A stretch of 64,000 nucleotides of DNA from Halomonas zincidurans B6 (GCF_000731955.1 NZ_JNCK01000001.1:3100001-3164000), one strand, 5' to 3'. Positions 19,287 through 28,307 are shown, numbered from the stretch's first letter. Notes: generated by a model not told the origin, from the letters alone. Numbers and translations are program-made.

Positions 19287-20063
19287 TCAGCATTCGTCAT
19301 TCAGGCGCTCGAGCAGTGCCGCCAGCTCGCGGATATGACCCAGGCGGTGCACCCCGGGCGGCAGCTCCGCACGGCACTCGTCGTGCTTGTCGATCCAGGC
19401 TATCTGCATGCCCAGCCGCCATGCCGGCAGCACATCCTCCTGCCAGGAGTCGCCGACATGCATGGCACGCGCGGGCGTGCTGCGAAGACGTGCCAGGGCG
19501 GCGAGGAAGGGCCGGGCGTCGGGCTTGGGCGCGAGCAGCTCGCCGGCGGCGATCACCACCGGGAAATGCTGCGCCAGCTCCAGGCGCTTGAGGTCGGCAT
19601 TGCCGTTGGTGATCGCGGCCAGCGCGTAGCGTGGCCGCAGCGCATCGAGCAGCGCGATCGCCTCGGGGTAGGGCGTAAGCGTATGGCGCAGCGTCAGGAA
19701 GTGGCCGATGGCCGCCGCGGCCCACAGATGGGCGGCGCTGCGTGGCAGGCCATACTCCTCGAGCAGCTCGATCAGTGCGCGTTCGCGCAACCAGGTGAAG
19801 TCGCCGCGGCGCAACGGATGGCGCCGCGCCAGCGCCAGGCGGCGCTCGATGTAGGCGGCCAGCGGAAAACGCTGCGTATAGCGGTCGTGCTCGGCGAACA
19901 GCTCGCCGAGCGGCGAGGCGCCCAGCCAATCGGCCAGCGCCGCGTCGAGCCAGGCATAGTGCGTCGACTCGGCATGCTCCATCACCGGCCGGTTGTCCCA
20001 CAGCGTGTCGTCAAGATCGAAGGTCAACGCCTCGATGCGGGCATGATCTGTCATCGCGTTCAT
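19287..20063 (-). CDS. HAD-superfamily hydrolase, YigB-like phosphatase
   Basis: A 258-residue haloacid dehalogenase-type phosphatase. All four motifs are present: DLDDT (nucleophile Asp, near residue 16), AAITNGNADL, the Lys of APKPDARPF and MHVGDSWQEDV. The helical cap between motifs I and II places it in the HAD-IA group. The overall pattern resembles YigB, which dephosphorylates a riboflavin-pathway intermediate, but substrate assignment within this group is weak. It is convergent with engB. Confidence 0.82.
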   Translation of the reverse strand: MNAMTDHARIEALTFDLDDTLWDNRPVMEHAESTHYAWLDAALADWLGASPLGELFAEHDRYTQRFPLAAYIERRLALARRHPLRRGDFTWLRERALIELLEEYGLPRSAAHLWAAAAIGHFLTLRHTLTPYPEAIALLDALRPRYALAAITNGNADLKRLELAQHFPVVIAAGELLAPKPDARPFLAALARLRSTPARAMHVGDSWQEDVLPAWRLGMQIAWIDKHDECRAELPPGVHRLGHIRELAALLERLNDEC

Positions 20064-20215
20064 GGGCGCTCCGGGAATCCATCGTCATTTGCCGTCATGT
20101 ACGAATCTGCCATAGATCGGCCTCGGGCACTTGCGGGTCCGACGTCGTAGCGGGGGTAACGGCTTGCGAAAATGCACGCCCAAGACCCTAGGAGTTTCTT
20201 CATCGGCAGTAACCG

Positions 20216-21067
20216 TTATTCCGCCACCCACCAACCGGCTCGCTGGCGAGCCGGCGGCCCGAATAGCGGCAGCAGGCAGGCCAGCGCCTCCTCGAGCTCG
20301 TCGCCCAGCCCCCAGGGCGGATTGAGCACCAGCAGGCCGCTGCCGTACATGCCGTGCGTCGCGCTATCCAGTGAATGCACCTCGAACTCGCTGCGCCAGA
20401 CCTTGCGTAGTTCGGCCTTGCGGACCGCCTCGAGCAGCGTCGTGTGACGCCCCGCCGGCAGCAACGGGTACCAGAGCATGACTACCGCGTGGCGCGCCTT
20501 GCGGGCAACGAAGCGTAGCGACTCGGCCACTTCGGCGTATTCAGCCTTGCGTTCGTAGCTCGGATCGATCAGCACGCACAAGCGGGGCGTCGCGACCGGT
20601 AGCACACGCTGCAGCCCGGCCAGACCATCGCCATGGATCCGCCTGGCCGCCTGCAAGAGCGGCTGGCCCTCGAGGTGATCATGCTCACCGGGATGCAGCT
20701 CGAACAGCGATAGTCGATCGTGGCTTCTCAGGCCCTGAGCCAGCCACCATGGCGAGCCGGGGTAATGGCTGAGCGCCTTTGCGCCAGGCTGCAGGCGCTG
20801 CAAGGCCGCCAACCAGTCATCGAGCAGTTCATGGCAGCCCGAGAGCGCCTGACGCGCCGACCATAGCGTCCCCACACCCGTTTCATACTCCTTGAGCTTC
20901 TGCGTCTCGGGTTCGGCAAGGCGATACAGGCCACGGCCGGCATGCGCATCAATATACGTAACAGGTGATTTTTTACGTAACATATGACGCACCAGGGAGA
21001 GCAGCGCCAGATGCTTGTGAATGTCGGCAAAGTTGCCGGCATGATAGGCATGTTGGTAAGCGAGCAT
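20216..21067 (-). CDS. rlmJ: 23S rRNA (adenine2030-N6)-methyltransferase RlmJ
   Basis: RlmJ methylates A2030 of 23S rRNA using S-adenosylmethionine. The N terminus MLAYQHAYHAGNFADIHKH is typical and fixes the start inside a longer open frame. The SAM-binding region YIDAHAGRGLY is near residue 40 and the catalytic-type motif LIDPSYERK near residue 165. The 283-residue length is normal. Confidence 0.95.
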   Translation of the reverse strand: MLAYQHAYHAGNFADIHKHLALLSLVRHMLRKKSPVTYIDAHAGRGLYRLAEPETQKLKEYETGVGTLWSARQALSGCHELLDDWLAALQRLQPGAKALSHYPGSPWWLAQGLRSHDRLSLFELHPGEHDHLEGQPLLQAARRIHGDGLAGLQRVLPVATPRLCVLIDPSYERKAEYAEVAESLRFVARKARHAVVMLWYPLLPAGRHTTLLEAVRKAELRKVWRSEFEVHSLDSATHGMYGSGLLVLNPPWGLGDELEEALACLLPLFGPPARQRAGWWVAE

Positions 21068-21134
21068 GTGTCGTCCTGCGTAAAGAGCCCACCGTCGGCG
21101 AGACGATGGGCTCGTTGACAATCGCTGCCGACGT

Positions 21135-21809
21135 TTACTGCTGCTGGATCGGCGTTACGATAACCTCGACACGACGGTTCCGGGCACGACCCTGTTCGGT
21201 ATCGTTGCTGGCGACCGGACGGCTTTCGCCATAGCCGACCCGGCTGAGACGTTGGCTTTCCACCCCGCCCTGAACCAGGTAGTCGCCGACCGCCGCGGCA
21301 CGCCGCTCGGAGAGCTGCTGGTTATAGGCCTCGGCGCCGGTACTGTCGGTATAGCCCGCGACGGTGATACGCGTTTCGGGATACTGGCGAAGCACGGCGG
21401 TCACGTCATTGAGCGCCTGACGAGCCTCGCCGGACAACTCACTGGAATCGACACCGAACGTCACCTGATTGGGCATGTTGAGGACGATGTCGTTGCCCTG
21501 ACGGTCAACACCGATGCCGGTGCCCTGGAGGCGCTCGCGCAGCTGCTGTTCCTGACGATCCATGTAATAACCGATGCCACCACCGGCAGCGGCACCCACC
21601 GCCGCGCCGATGGCCGCACGATCGCGCCGGCTCGCGGTGCTATCGCCACTCAGCAAGCCCGCCACGGCGCCTACGGCCGCGCCGATGCCCGCGCCGGTGG
21701 CGGTATTGTTGCGCTGGGTGTCACCGGCCTGAGGGTTGGTCGTGCTGCAACCGCCAAGCGCCAGCACGCTCGCCAACGGTATGGCCATCCAGAGTCGTTT
21801 ATCGATCAT
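21135..21809 (-). CDS. OmpA-family outer-membrane lipoprotein with glycine-zipper segment
   Basis: A 224-residue exported protein: lipobox LALGGC (Cys near residue 21), a glycine-zipper region rich in GAGIGAAVGAVAG, and a C-terminal OmpA-like peptidoglycan-binding domain with VAGYTDSTG and NRRVEV. The layout matches YiaD-type lipoproteins, anchored in the outer membrane and binding diaminopimelate in the cell wall. The start MIDKRLW is chosen so the signal peptide is of normal length; the frame is open 21 codons further up. Confidence 0.9.
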   Translation of the reverse strand: MIDKRLWMAIPLASVLALGGCSTTNPQAGDTQRNNTATGAGIGAAVGAVAGLLSGDSTASRRDRAAIGAAVGAAAGGGIGYYMDRQEQQLRERLQGTGIGVDRQGNDIVLNMPNQVTFGVDSSELSGEARQALNDVTAVLRQYPETRITVAGYTDSTGAEAYNQQLSERRAAAVGDYLVQGGVESQRLSRVGYGESRPVASNDTEQGRARNRRVEVIVTPIQQQ

Positions 21810-21858
21810 CCTGAACAAAACTCCTATTTTCCTGGTTTGCTTTATCGCTTGCAAAGGA

Positions 21859-23034
21859 TCACTCGGCTTCATCGAGCATGCCCAGCAAGTCGTTCAAGAA
21901 TAACAGACCCGTCGGGGTCGCCTGCAGCCGCTCGTCGGAATCCATCAGCAGTCCCTTCTTGCGTGCCTGCTGCAAGTGTCGCTCGAGTACGGCGGGTGAA
22001 CGTCCGGTGTGGGCCGACCACAACGTCAGCGGTACACCCTCCATCAGGCGCAGGGCGTTCATGGCGAACTCGAGCGGTAGCTCGTCGGCTTCAACGCGCC
22101 GGCGGTCGGCAATGAAACCGCGCGGGTCGTCATGGCGACGCAAGTAGGCATCGGGCTGACGGCTCTTCCAGCGCCGTTCCACGATCAGCTCGGCATGTTC
22201 GTTCCAGGCACTCAGCTTGCCATGGGCGCCCGCGCCGATGCCCAGATAGTCGCCGAACTGCCAGTAATTGAGATTATGCCTGGACACCCTACCCGGCCGG
22301 GCATAGGCGGATATCTCGTAACGAACCAGGCCTGCCGACTCGAGGCGCTGATGACCGGCATCCTGGATTGCCCAGAGCGTCTCGTCGTGGGGCAACACCG
22401 GCGGCTTAACGTAGAATTCCGTGTTGGGTTCGAGGGTCAGCTGATACCAGGAGAGGTGCTCGGGCGACAGCGACAGGGCCTGGTCGATGTCGGCCAGGGC
22501 CCGCTCGATATCCTGCCCCGGCAGGCCGTGCATCAGGTCCAGATTGATGTTGTCGAAACCCGCCCGCCGCGCGCTACCCACGGCTCGGTAAGCCTCGTCA
22601 CCGCTATGAATTCGCCCCAGTTCCGCCAACTGTTCCGGCTGAAAGCTTTGAATGCCCAGCGACAGACGATTGATACCGGCCGCGCGAAAACCCTCGAAAC
22701 GCGACTGCTCCACGGTGCCGGGGTTGGCTTCCAGAGTGATCTCGCAATCCTCGTGAAAGGCCAGGCGCTGGTGTAATCCCTCGAGCAACTGGTGAAAGAA
22801 ATCAGGCGACATCAAGCTCGGCGTACCGCCGCCGATAAAGACACTCTGCACTGCACGCTCGCCCACCAGCGCCAGATCGCCGTCCAGATCGGCGAACAGT
22901 GCCGCAAGATAGTCCTGTTCGGGGAGCGCGGCATTACGGCCGACCCCATGGGAGTTGAAATCGCAGTAAGGACACTTGCGCACGCACCACGGCACATGGA
23001 CGTACAGCGATAAAGCGGGTAGCGGTAGCGTCAA
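21859..23034 (-). CDS. hemW: radical SAM family heme chaperone HemW
   Basis: A 391-residue radical-SAM protein. The cluster motif is CVRKCPYCDF near residue 17: three cysteines followed by Phe, the pattern that separates HemW from the true coproporphyrinogen dehydrogenase HemN, which has a fourth Cys. FIGGGTPSL and GLPGQ also fit. HemW is thought to deliver heme to membrane enzymes. The ATG overlaps the rdgB stop by four bases, as is common for this pair. Confidence 0.93.
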   Translation of the reverse strand: MTLPLPALSLYVHVPWCVRKCPYCDFNSHGVGRNAALPEQDYLAALFADLDGDLALVGERAVQSVFIGGGTPSLMSPDFFHQLLEGLHQRLAFHEDCEITLEANPGTVEQSRFEGFRAAGINRLSLGIQSFQPEQLAELGRIHSGDEAYRAVGSARRAGFDNINLDLMHGLPGQDIERALADIDQALSLSPEHLSWYQLTLEPNTEFYVKPPVLPHDETLWAIQDAGHQRLESAGLVRYEISAYARPGRVSRHNLNYWQFGDYLGIGAGAHGKLSAWNEHAELIVERRWKSRQPDAYLRRHDDPRGFIADRRRVEADELPLEFAMNALRLMEGVPLTLWSAHTGRSPAVLERHLQQARKKGLLMDSDERLQATPTGLLFLNDLLGMLDEAE

Positions 23035-23621
23035 GACACCTGCTCCAGGAGCGCACGAAGTGCGCGACCGCGATGGCTGAGTTGATTCTTTTCGCCAGCG
23101 CTCAGTTCAGCGGCGCTCATCCCGCGCTCCGGAACCCAGAACAGCGAATCGTAGCCGAAACCGCCCTCGCCCCGCGGATACGCCAGTATCTCGCCGGCCC
23201 AGCGTGTCTGGACGATGCGCGGGACAGGGTCCTCGGCGTGGCGCAGCCACACCAGTACGCACCAGTAACTGGCTGTGCGCTGGCCTTCGGGAACATCCGC
23301 CAGTGCTTCAAGCAGCTTGCGGTTATTGGCAGCGTCACTCTTGGGTTCACCGGCATAACGGGCCGAGTGGATGCCCGGCACACCGTCCAGCGCATCCACC
23401 GCCAGTCCGGAATCGTCGGCCAGCGCGGGACGGCCACTGATGCGGCAGGCATGTCGGGCCTTGATCAGCGCATTTTCCAGAAATGTCAGTCCTGTCTCAT
23501 CGGCCTCACTGACGTCATACTCACCTTGTGGCTCTATGTGGTAGCCCAGCGGCTCCAGCAGGTGCCTGAACTCATTCAGCTTGCCGGGGTTGCCGCTGGC
23601 CAGTACCAGGGATTTTTCCAT
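23031..23621 (-). CDS. rdgB: XTP/dITP diphosphatase (RdgB/HAM1 family)
   Basis: A 196-residue house-cleaning enzyme that hydrolyses non-canonical purine triphosphates such as dITP and XTP, keeping them out of DNA. The N-terminal substrate loop LVLASGNPGKLNEF and the catalytic LADDSGLAVDALDG near residue 68 are plain; the C-terminal SHRGRAL motif binds the base. It is the first gene of the rdgB-hemW pair and divergent from csgD. Confidence 0.96.
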   Translation of the reverse strand: MEKSLVLASGNPGKLNEFRHLLEPLGYHIEPQGEYDVSEADETGLTFLENALIKARHACRISGRPALADDSGLAVDALDGVPGIHSARYAGEPKSDAANNRKLLEALADVPEGQRTASYWCVLVWLRHAEDPVPRIVQTRWAGEILAYPRGEGGFGYDSLFWVPERGMSAAELSAGEKNQLSHRGRALRALLEQVS

Positions 23622-24049
23622 GTGCTTGTGCTCTTGAATGGGTCTATACCCATTCTAAAGGCCGAGGAGCTTGACCGCGAACAGCTTTCAGTCAGCAAGA
23701 AGGCTATCCAAAAGTGTGGCAAACATAATACTTACTGAATTAGAAAAATAATCCTTATCTAGCTAAAAATTATTGCTTAAAAAGGATTACTGAGCTGATT
23801 TTTTGCCTACCCAGGTCTTGTATCCGTCGAAAGCGACAACAAAGTTGACCTTTAAAAGCTTATTAGGAAATAGATTTTATAAAAAAATCATAATTATTAA
23901 TTATCATATATCAAAAATGCATAAGCAATAGTTTGTAACTTAACTTTACAAAAAATGAAAATAGTACAACGCTCAGTCAAGCCTAAGCATGAGTGCGCAG
24001 GGACAGCAATAAAACTCAAAGATCGGCCCATACTTCGGGAGCAATAAAA
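23622..24049. promoter_or_regulatory. AT-rich regulatory region upstream of csgD
   Basis: This 428-base gap separates rdgB (-) from csgD (+). From about 23720 it is strikingly AT-rich compared with the surrounding genome, with A and T runs expected for bendable, H-NS-type DNA. An inverted repeat (TTTGTAA at 23932-23938, TTACAAA at 23946-23952) lies about 100 bases ahead of the csgD ATG. In enteric bacteria the csgD promoter region is long and integrates many regulators; the length and composition here are consistent with this. Confidence 0.5.
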
Positions 24050-24718
24050 ATGAGCCAAGGGAACGCAACAATCATTCTGGTCACTGACTGCAACCCACAA
24101 ACGCAGCTATTCATGGAGTACATCGCCGAACGACTGGATTGCCCGATTTCGGCGGTGGCCCCGCACGATACGCAGGAAACCCTCGAAAGCGGCAAGACCC
24201 TGATCCTCCTGGATGCCGATCATGTCGATGAGAGCAGCATGCAGCAATGGCACACCAAGGCTGCCGAGAGCGAATCCATGACCCTGGCGGCTATCAACCT
24301 GCGCGACGAGGACCATGCCGCCGATGTGCTCTCTTCACTGCACTTGAAGGGCGTCTTCTATCGTCGTGACAGCATGGCACTCATCTGCAAGGGCATCGGT
24401 GCCCTTCTGGATGATGATCTGTGGATGTCTCGTTCGCTGATGACGCGATTGATCGAGTTCTACCGTCGTCAGCAGCTCAATGCCTATCGGCCCGTCTGCG
24501 GCCTGACCCACCGTGAACTCGAGATCATCGGCCTGCTGGGTTCGGGCGCATCCAATACCGAAATTGCCGATAAGCTGTTCGTCAGCGAGCACACCGTCAA
24601 GTCTCATCTGTACAACATCTTCCGAAAGATCAAGGTGCATAACCGCATCCAGGCCATGAACTGGGCACGACAGAATCTGGGCGCACCGCCACCGGCACAA
24701 GCCACCAGAAAACGCTAG
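24050..24718 (+). CDS. csgD: CsgD-like LuxR-family regulator of curli
   Basis: A 222-residue transcription factor with an N-terminal receiver-like domain (about 1-140) and a C-terminal LuxR helix-turn-helix (about 150-210: LTHRELEIIGLLGSG then SNTEIADKLFVSEHTVKSHL). E. coli CsgD is 216 residues and activates curli genes. Assignment is supported by the following csgEFG and csgBA. The ATG at 24050 has a GGGAG site; an in-frame GTG 19 codons upstream is less likely. Confidence 0.88.
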   Translation: MSQGNATIILVTDCNPQTQLFMEYIAERLDCPISAVAPHDTQETLESGKTLILLDADHVDESSMQQWHTKAAESESMTLAAINLRDEDHAADVLSSLHLKGVFYRRDSMALICKGIGALLDDDLWMSRSLMTRLIEFYRRQQLNAYRPVCGLTHRELEIIGLLGSGASNTEIADKLFVSEHTVKSHLYNIFRKIKVHNRIQAMNWARQNLGAPPPAQATRKR

Positions 24719-24763
24719 CCAATTCTCATGGAATGAGCCGAACGCATAAAACGGTAGCTGCAC

Positions 24764-25291
24764 ATGACCAATAAAACCAAACGCTGGATTGCCTTCAGAG
24801 ATATTTTTCTGACAATCCTGTTGACGCTGTTCAGCATGGTAGCTAATGCGCAGGATGCGATTACAGCACCCGACCAGAGCAAAGAAGCGATTAAGGATCC
24901 ATCGGGAATCAATCGACTCGAAAGCCCCGATGGCCCGAAGATCGAGTCCAGCTACAACGGCAGCAGTGAATTGACCGGCGTGCTGGTCGATCGCACGCTC
25001 ACTGTGATGGGTCAGAATTTCTATCGGGCATTCAGCCAAATCGGCATGGCACGTCCGATCATTCGCGGGGCAACATTAACGATCCATGAAAGACCGGATG
25101 CTCGCTGGGGCATCCAGCTCTGGATTACCGAAGGCTCGCGTATGTATTTCCGTACGCAACTGTCACCACGGCTCAGCGACGCCAATGATATAGCACGGCA
25201 AGCAATCGATATTGTTGAGAAGGCCATTCTGAAACGACGGCTTTCGGCGGCCTTGAATCCAAGTATCGATCTTGGAAAAGAAGAATTCTGA
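24764..25291 (+). CDS. csgE: curli assembly chaperone CsgE
   Basis: A 175-residue periplasmic protein with a signal peptide ending at VANAQ. CsgE guides CsgA to the CsgG secretion pore and caps it. Close matches to the family include GQNFYRAF near residue 84, TIHERPDARWG near 108 and the C-terminal KEEF. An extra segment between the signal and the CsgE core (about residues 30-65) makes it longer than the E. coli protein. Confidence 0.92.
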   Translation: MTNKTKRWIAFRDIFLTILLTLFSMVANAQDAITAPDQSKEAIKDPSGINRLESPDGPKIESSYNGSSELTGVLVDRTLTVMGQNFYRAFSQIGMARPIIRGATLTIHERPDARWGIQLWITEGSRMYFRTQLSPRLSDANDIARQAIDIVEKAILKRRLSAALNPSIDLGKEEF

Positions 25292-25310
25292 TTCTGAATG
25301 GAGAATGAAC

Positions 25311-25715
25311 ATGAAAACTCTGAAAGCCGCTGCCTTTAGCCTGCTATGCGCTTCGCCCCTGGCGAGCGCCGGCGAGCTGATCTATCAACCCATCAACCCC
25401 TCCTTTGGTGGCGACCCTTTCAATGGCAGCTATCTACTGGGAAAGGCACAAGCACAGGATACCAATAAGGATCCCAGTGCCTCCCGTTACGAGCCAATGA
25501 CAACGACTGAACGTCTGGTCCAGAGTTTGCAAAGCAGCCTGGTTAATCAACTGATACGTGATGTCAATAGTGGAGAAGTCGAACAGGGCGTCTTTGACAC
25601 CAGCGAGTTCGGTGTGGTGATCAACGACGATGGCGGTCAATTGAGCATTGATGTCACCGACAAGATCACGGGTGATGTGACTACCATCAATGTCGGTGGC
25701 CTGGCGGACTTTTAA
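25311..25715 (+). CDS. csgF: curli assembly protein CsgF
   Basis: A 134-residue exported protein, signal cleaved after LASAGE. CsgF sits at the extracellular mouth of CsgG and helps CsgB nucleate fibres. The mature N terminus LIYQPINPSFGGDPFNGSYLL is the conserved segment that inserts into the CsgG pore. The second of two nearby ATGs is chosen because GGAGA lies six bases ahead of it; the first would put the site at zero spacing. Confidence 0.93.
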   Translation: MKTLKAAAFSLLCASPLASAGELIYQPINPSFGGDPFNGSYLLGKAQAQDTNKDPSASRYEPMTTTERLVQSLQSSLVNQLIRDVNSGEVEQGVFDTSEFGVVINDDGGQLSIDVTDKITGDVTTINVGGLADF

Positions 25716-25754
25716 AAATCCAGTAACCAATAATTTATAACCAGGGAACGAGAC

Positions 25755-26585
25755 ATGAAGTTAATATTTTTGTGCTTGGCACTTATAAGCCTCAGCGGCT
25801 GTGCCAGCATGGTAGCCAACTCGGAAGGGCTGCAGGGCGAGCCCGCAACACTCACCCCCCGCAGCGGAACCTATCAGGACCTGATCGCACTGCCGCCGCC
25901 AGCCGGCAAGATTTACGCGTCAGTCTATGACTTTCGCGATATGACCGGTCAATATAAACCCGCGCCTGCCAGTACTTTTTCCACGGCGGTAACCCAAGGG
26001 GCCGCCGCCATGCTCACCGGGGCGCTGGCCGATTCGGGCTGGTTCATTCCGTTGGAGCGTGTCGGGCTACAGAATTTGTTGACCGAGCGACGCATCATCC
26101 GCGCCGAGTTCGAGCGTTTCGGCCAGCCCGATACATTGCCGTCGTTACGCGCGGCATCAGTCATGTTAGAAGGTGGCATCATCGCCTACGAATCGAATAT
26201 CCGTACCGGCGGTGCGGGGGCCGAATACTTCGGCATCGGCGCCTCGGGGCAATATCAAGTCGACCAGGTAACCGTGAACCTGCGCGCCATCGAAATTTCC
26301 TCGGGTGAAGTACTGGCCAATGTCACTACCACCAAGACCATCTATTCCAAGGAGCTACGGGCCGGCGTCTACCGGTTCATTGATTTCAGTCGCCTGCTGG
26401 AAGCCGAAGCCGGTATCACCAATAACGAACCGGTCCAACTTGCCGTCATGTCAGCGATCGAATCATCGGTCATCCATCTGATCGCCCGTGGAGTGACTAC
26501 CAACCTATGGAATCTACCTGAAGGCACGGATATCCAGGGCACCATTCTCGGCGAATATCTGGAAGCCCCGACCCCCATGCTTTGA
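25755..26585 (+). CDS. csgG: curli secretion channel lipoprotein CsgG
   Basis: CsgG forms the nonameric outer-membrane pore that exports curli subunits. The 276-residue protein has a lipobox LSGCAS (Cys near residue 17). Matching segments include ASVYDFRDMTGQYKP, the GWFIPLERVGLQNLLTERR region near residue 95, and GIIAYESN. It follows csgF by 39 bases and is the last gene of the csgDEFG run; a GC-rich hairpin lies right after it. Confidence 0.95.
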   Translation: MKLIFLCLALISLSGCASMVANSEGLQGEPATLTPRSGTYQDLIALPPPAGKIYASVYDFRDMTGQYKPAPASTFSTAVTQGAAAMLTGALADSGWFIPLERVGLQNLLTERRIIRAEFERFGQPDTLPSLRAASVMLEGGIIAYESNIRTGGAGAEYFGIGASGQYQVDQVTVNLRAIEISSGEVLANVTTTKTIYSKELRAGVYRFIDFSRLLEAEAGITNNEPVQLAVMSAIESSVIHLIARGVTTNLWNLPEGTDIQGTILGEYLEAPTPML

Positions 26586-26600
26586 TCTCTCCTGTGATGA

Positions 26601-26625
26601 AGGCGGCAGGCTCAGCCTGCCGCCT
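26601..26625 (+). terminator. strong GC hairpin after csgG, without a T tract
   Basis: Perfect 11-bp arms (AGGCGGCAGGC at 26601-26611, complement at 26615-26625) enclose a 3-base loop, 15 bases after the csgG stop. There is no run of T after it, so it is not a classical intrinsic terminator; it may stabilise the 3' end of the csgDEFG message or act with a termination factor. Confidence 0.5.
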
Positions 26626-26816
26626 CTAGCTCGAGCCAGTTTCTCCCACCCTGTCGATCGAAGCCAGTAACGTAAGTAATCAAGCTTTCAAGTGAGACAA
26701 TCCAAGCCTCCCAAACCACTCTGACAGCACTCTTGAATCGGCATCAATTATTCAAACCTCATTAGTACCAGTAATTCAATACCAACAATATTGAAGTTTT
26801 AATTAAATATTAAAAT

Positions 26817-26844
26817 TTGGCACTAGAAAAACAATCCTTATAAT
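26817..26844 (+). promoter_or_regulatory. predicted sigma70-type promoter of csgBA
   Basis: TTGGCA (-35, five of six consensus bases, 26817-26822) and TATAAT (-10, perfect, 26839-26844) with a 16-bp spacer, in AT-rich DNA about 105 bases ahead of the csgB ATG. CsgD would be expected to act near here, but no CsgD box was identified. Confidence 0.5.
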
Positions 26845-26948
26845 TGGCTAATATTTCTTATGGAAAAAGCCTCCAAATGTATCAAACTGTACATATAGGG
26901 TTAAGAAAAATTACATCTTGTAATAAAACAGATGGAACGCGGAATATC

Positions 26949-27524
26949 ATGAGCGCGACGCATAAATTAATCTGGAAACATAACTACGCTAGGATGTTTG
27001 CGCCCTCGCTATGTGTGCTTTTACTGATGGCATTAAGCCAAGTGACTCATGCGCAGGAACCAAACCTGAAAAATGAAAATAATAGCAACCCCGGACGGGA
27101 AAAAATACAGATTTTCATTGCTGCCCCAGGGTTGCAATCTTCTTTTGCATGGCCAAACTCTTGGCGTAGCAATAGCAGCGTTATTACCCAGGTGGGTAAC
27201 GGTAACCAGGCTCGTGTAGACCAGCGGCGTGATAGGACAAATTTTGATTACGGTAATAATGCAAAAATTTATCAAAATGGTAACTATAACGAAGCCAACA
27301 TTATCCAGTCGGGCGGCAACAATATCGGCTTGATTGGTCAGATAGGTAATGGCCATCAAGCAACAATCGAGCAATCCGGCAACAGCTTCGAAGCCCAAGT
27401 CAATCAATATGGCTATCAGAGCGAAATTAATATTTCACAATCGGGAAGTGCCCAGCGCAGCATATCCGTGAGCCAAAGAGCCAATTCGGGTGCTACTGCG
27501 CCGGTTACTATCCGTACAAACTGA
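26949..27524 (+). CDS. csgB: curlin-repeat protein, probable curli nucleator CsgB
   Basis: A 191-residue exported protein, signal ending near VTHAQ. After a non-repeat stretch (about 36-75) come four to five curlin repeats, each about 20 residues with Gln and Asn at fixed places (for example SSVITQVGNGNQARVDQ, NAKIYQNGNYNEANIIQ, NNIGLIGQIGNGHQATIEQ). The tail is Arg/Ser-rich rather than a clean repeat, as in CsgB. First place ahead of csgA also suggests the nucleator role, but which of the pair nucleates is not proved. Confidence 0.83.
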   Translation: MSATHKLIWKHNYARMFAPSLCVLLLMALSQVTHAQEPNLKNENNSNPGREKIQIFIAAPGLQSSFAWPNSWRSNSSVITQVGNGNQARVDQRRDRTNFDYGNNAKIYQNGNYNEANIIQSGGNNIGLIGQIGNGHQATIEQSGNSFEAQVNQYGYQSEINISQSGSAQRSISVSQRANSGATAPVTIRTN

Positions 27525-27586
27525 ACAAGCCAACTTGTTCAGCAACCTAAGCAATACCAAGTCAACTGAAGGAAAGGGAACCACAC

Positions 27587-28258
27587 ATGAAAATGCAGCT
27601 TACTTCACTCGCCGCCGCCGCTGTTATGCTATCAATGGCCTCATTAGCTATGGCAGGCAGTACTTCTAATATTAATCAAGAAGGGGCAGGTCATTTTTCA
27701 GATGTTGATCAGCAGGGCGCATCAGAATCAAAAATCGATCAATCTGGTGGTGGGGATGATGCGCGAGTAAAGCAGATTGGCACAAGTTATTCTGAAATCA
27801 ATCAGGTCGGCGGCGGCAATGCTGCTGATGTGAATCAGAATGGCCAAAGTTCATACTCCCAAGTAAACCAGTATGATGTTAATAACACAGCCGATATTAC
27901 TCAAACTGGCAACAATCTTTGGTCACGCGTCAACCAAGCCGAAGGAAGAAACGGTCATGGTAATTACGCTGAGGTTGATCAGCGCTCATGGGAGAATGAT
28001 TCAAATATCACACAACTCAGGAGCGATAACGAAGCATACGTTAAACAGTATGGCGCCTATAACGAATCTGATATTCTCCAAGCTGGTGGAAACGAAGCTT
28101 ATATAGGGCAGTATGACGACAACAATACCTCTTATGTATCCCAATATACTTCTGGCGGTGATGCTAACTACACTAAAGTCACACAAAGCAGCAACTATAA
28201 CTATTCTTCTGTTGCTCAGCGCGGCACAGGTAACGAAACTGTAGTTTACCAACACTAA
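27587..28258 (+). CDS. csgA: major curlin subunit, CsgA-like amyloid protein
   Basis: A 223-residue exported protein (signal ends at AMAGS) built almost wholly of about nine imperfect curlin repeats of 20-25 residues, with the core pattern of N/S-x-Q-x-G spaced from a second Gln (SEINQVGGGNAADVNQNG, SESKIDQSGGGDDARVKQIG). E. coli CsgA has five repeats, so this subunit is longer. Several repeats have Asp or Glu in the turn. Each repeat should form one rung of a beta-solenoid amyloid. A terminator follows 10 bases after the stop. Confidence 0.87.
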   Translation: MKMQLTSLAAAAVMLSMASLAMAGSTSNINQEGAGHFSDVDQQGASESKIDQSGGGDDARVKQIGTSYSEINQVGGGNAADVNQNGQSSYSQVNQYDVNNTADITQTGNNLWSRVNQAEGRNGHGNYAEVDQRSWENDSNITQLRSDNEAYVKQYGAYNESDILQAGGNEAYIGQYDDNNTSYVSQYTSGGDANYTKVTQSSNYNYSSVAQRGTGNETVVYQH

Positions 28259-28268
28259 AATAGTCATT

Positions 28269-28307
28269 AATAGCCTCGTGATAAGCGAGGCTATTATTTT
28301 TTATTTT
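28269..28307 (+). terminator. intrinsic terminator after csgA
   Basis: Perfect 10-bp stem AATAGCCTCG (28269-28278) and CGAGGCTATT (28286-28295), 7-base loop, then a T-rich run. The sequence is also A-rich on its left side, so it could serve the convergent gene as well. Confidence 0.9.

Larger units (their letters stand above)
26586..26948. promoter_or_regulatory. csgG-csgB intergenic region
   Basis: A 363-base gap. It starts with an 11-bp-stem hairpin (26601-26625), becomes AT-rich after about 26690, and contains a well-formed sigma70-type promoter at 26817-26844. It therefore probably separates csgDEFG from an independently transcribed csgBA unit. Confidence 0.55.

Noticed and set aside
26815..26840. 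Sigma54-type promoter (TTGGCAC) upstream of csgB
   Set aside because: The -12 GC element is missing at the required spacing, while a good sigma70 -10 is present.
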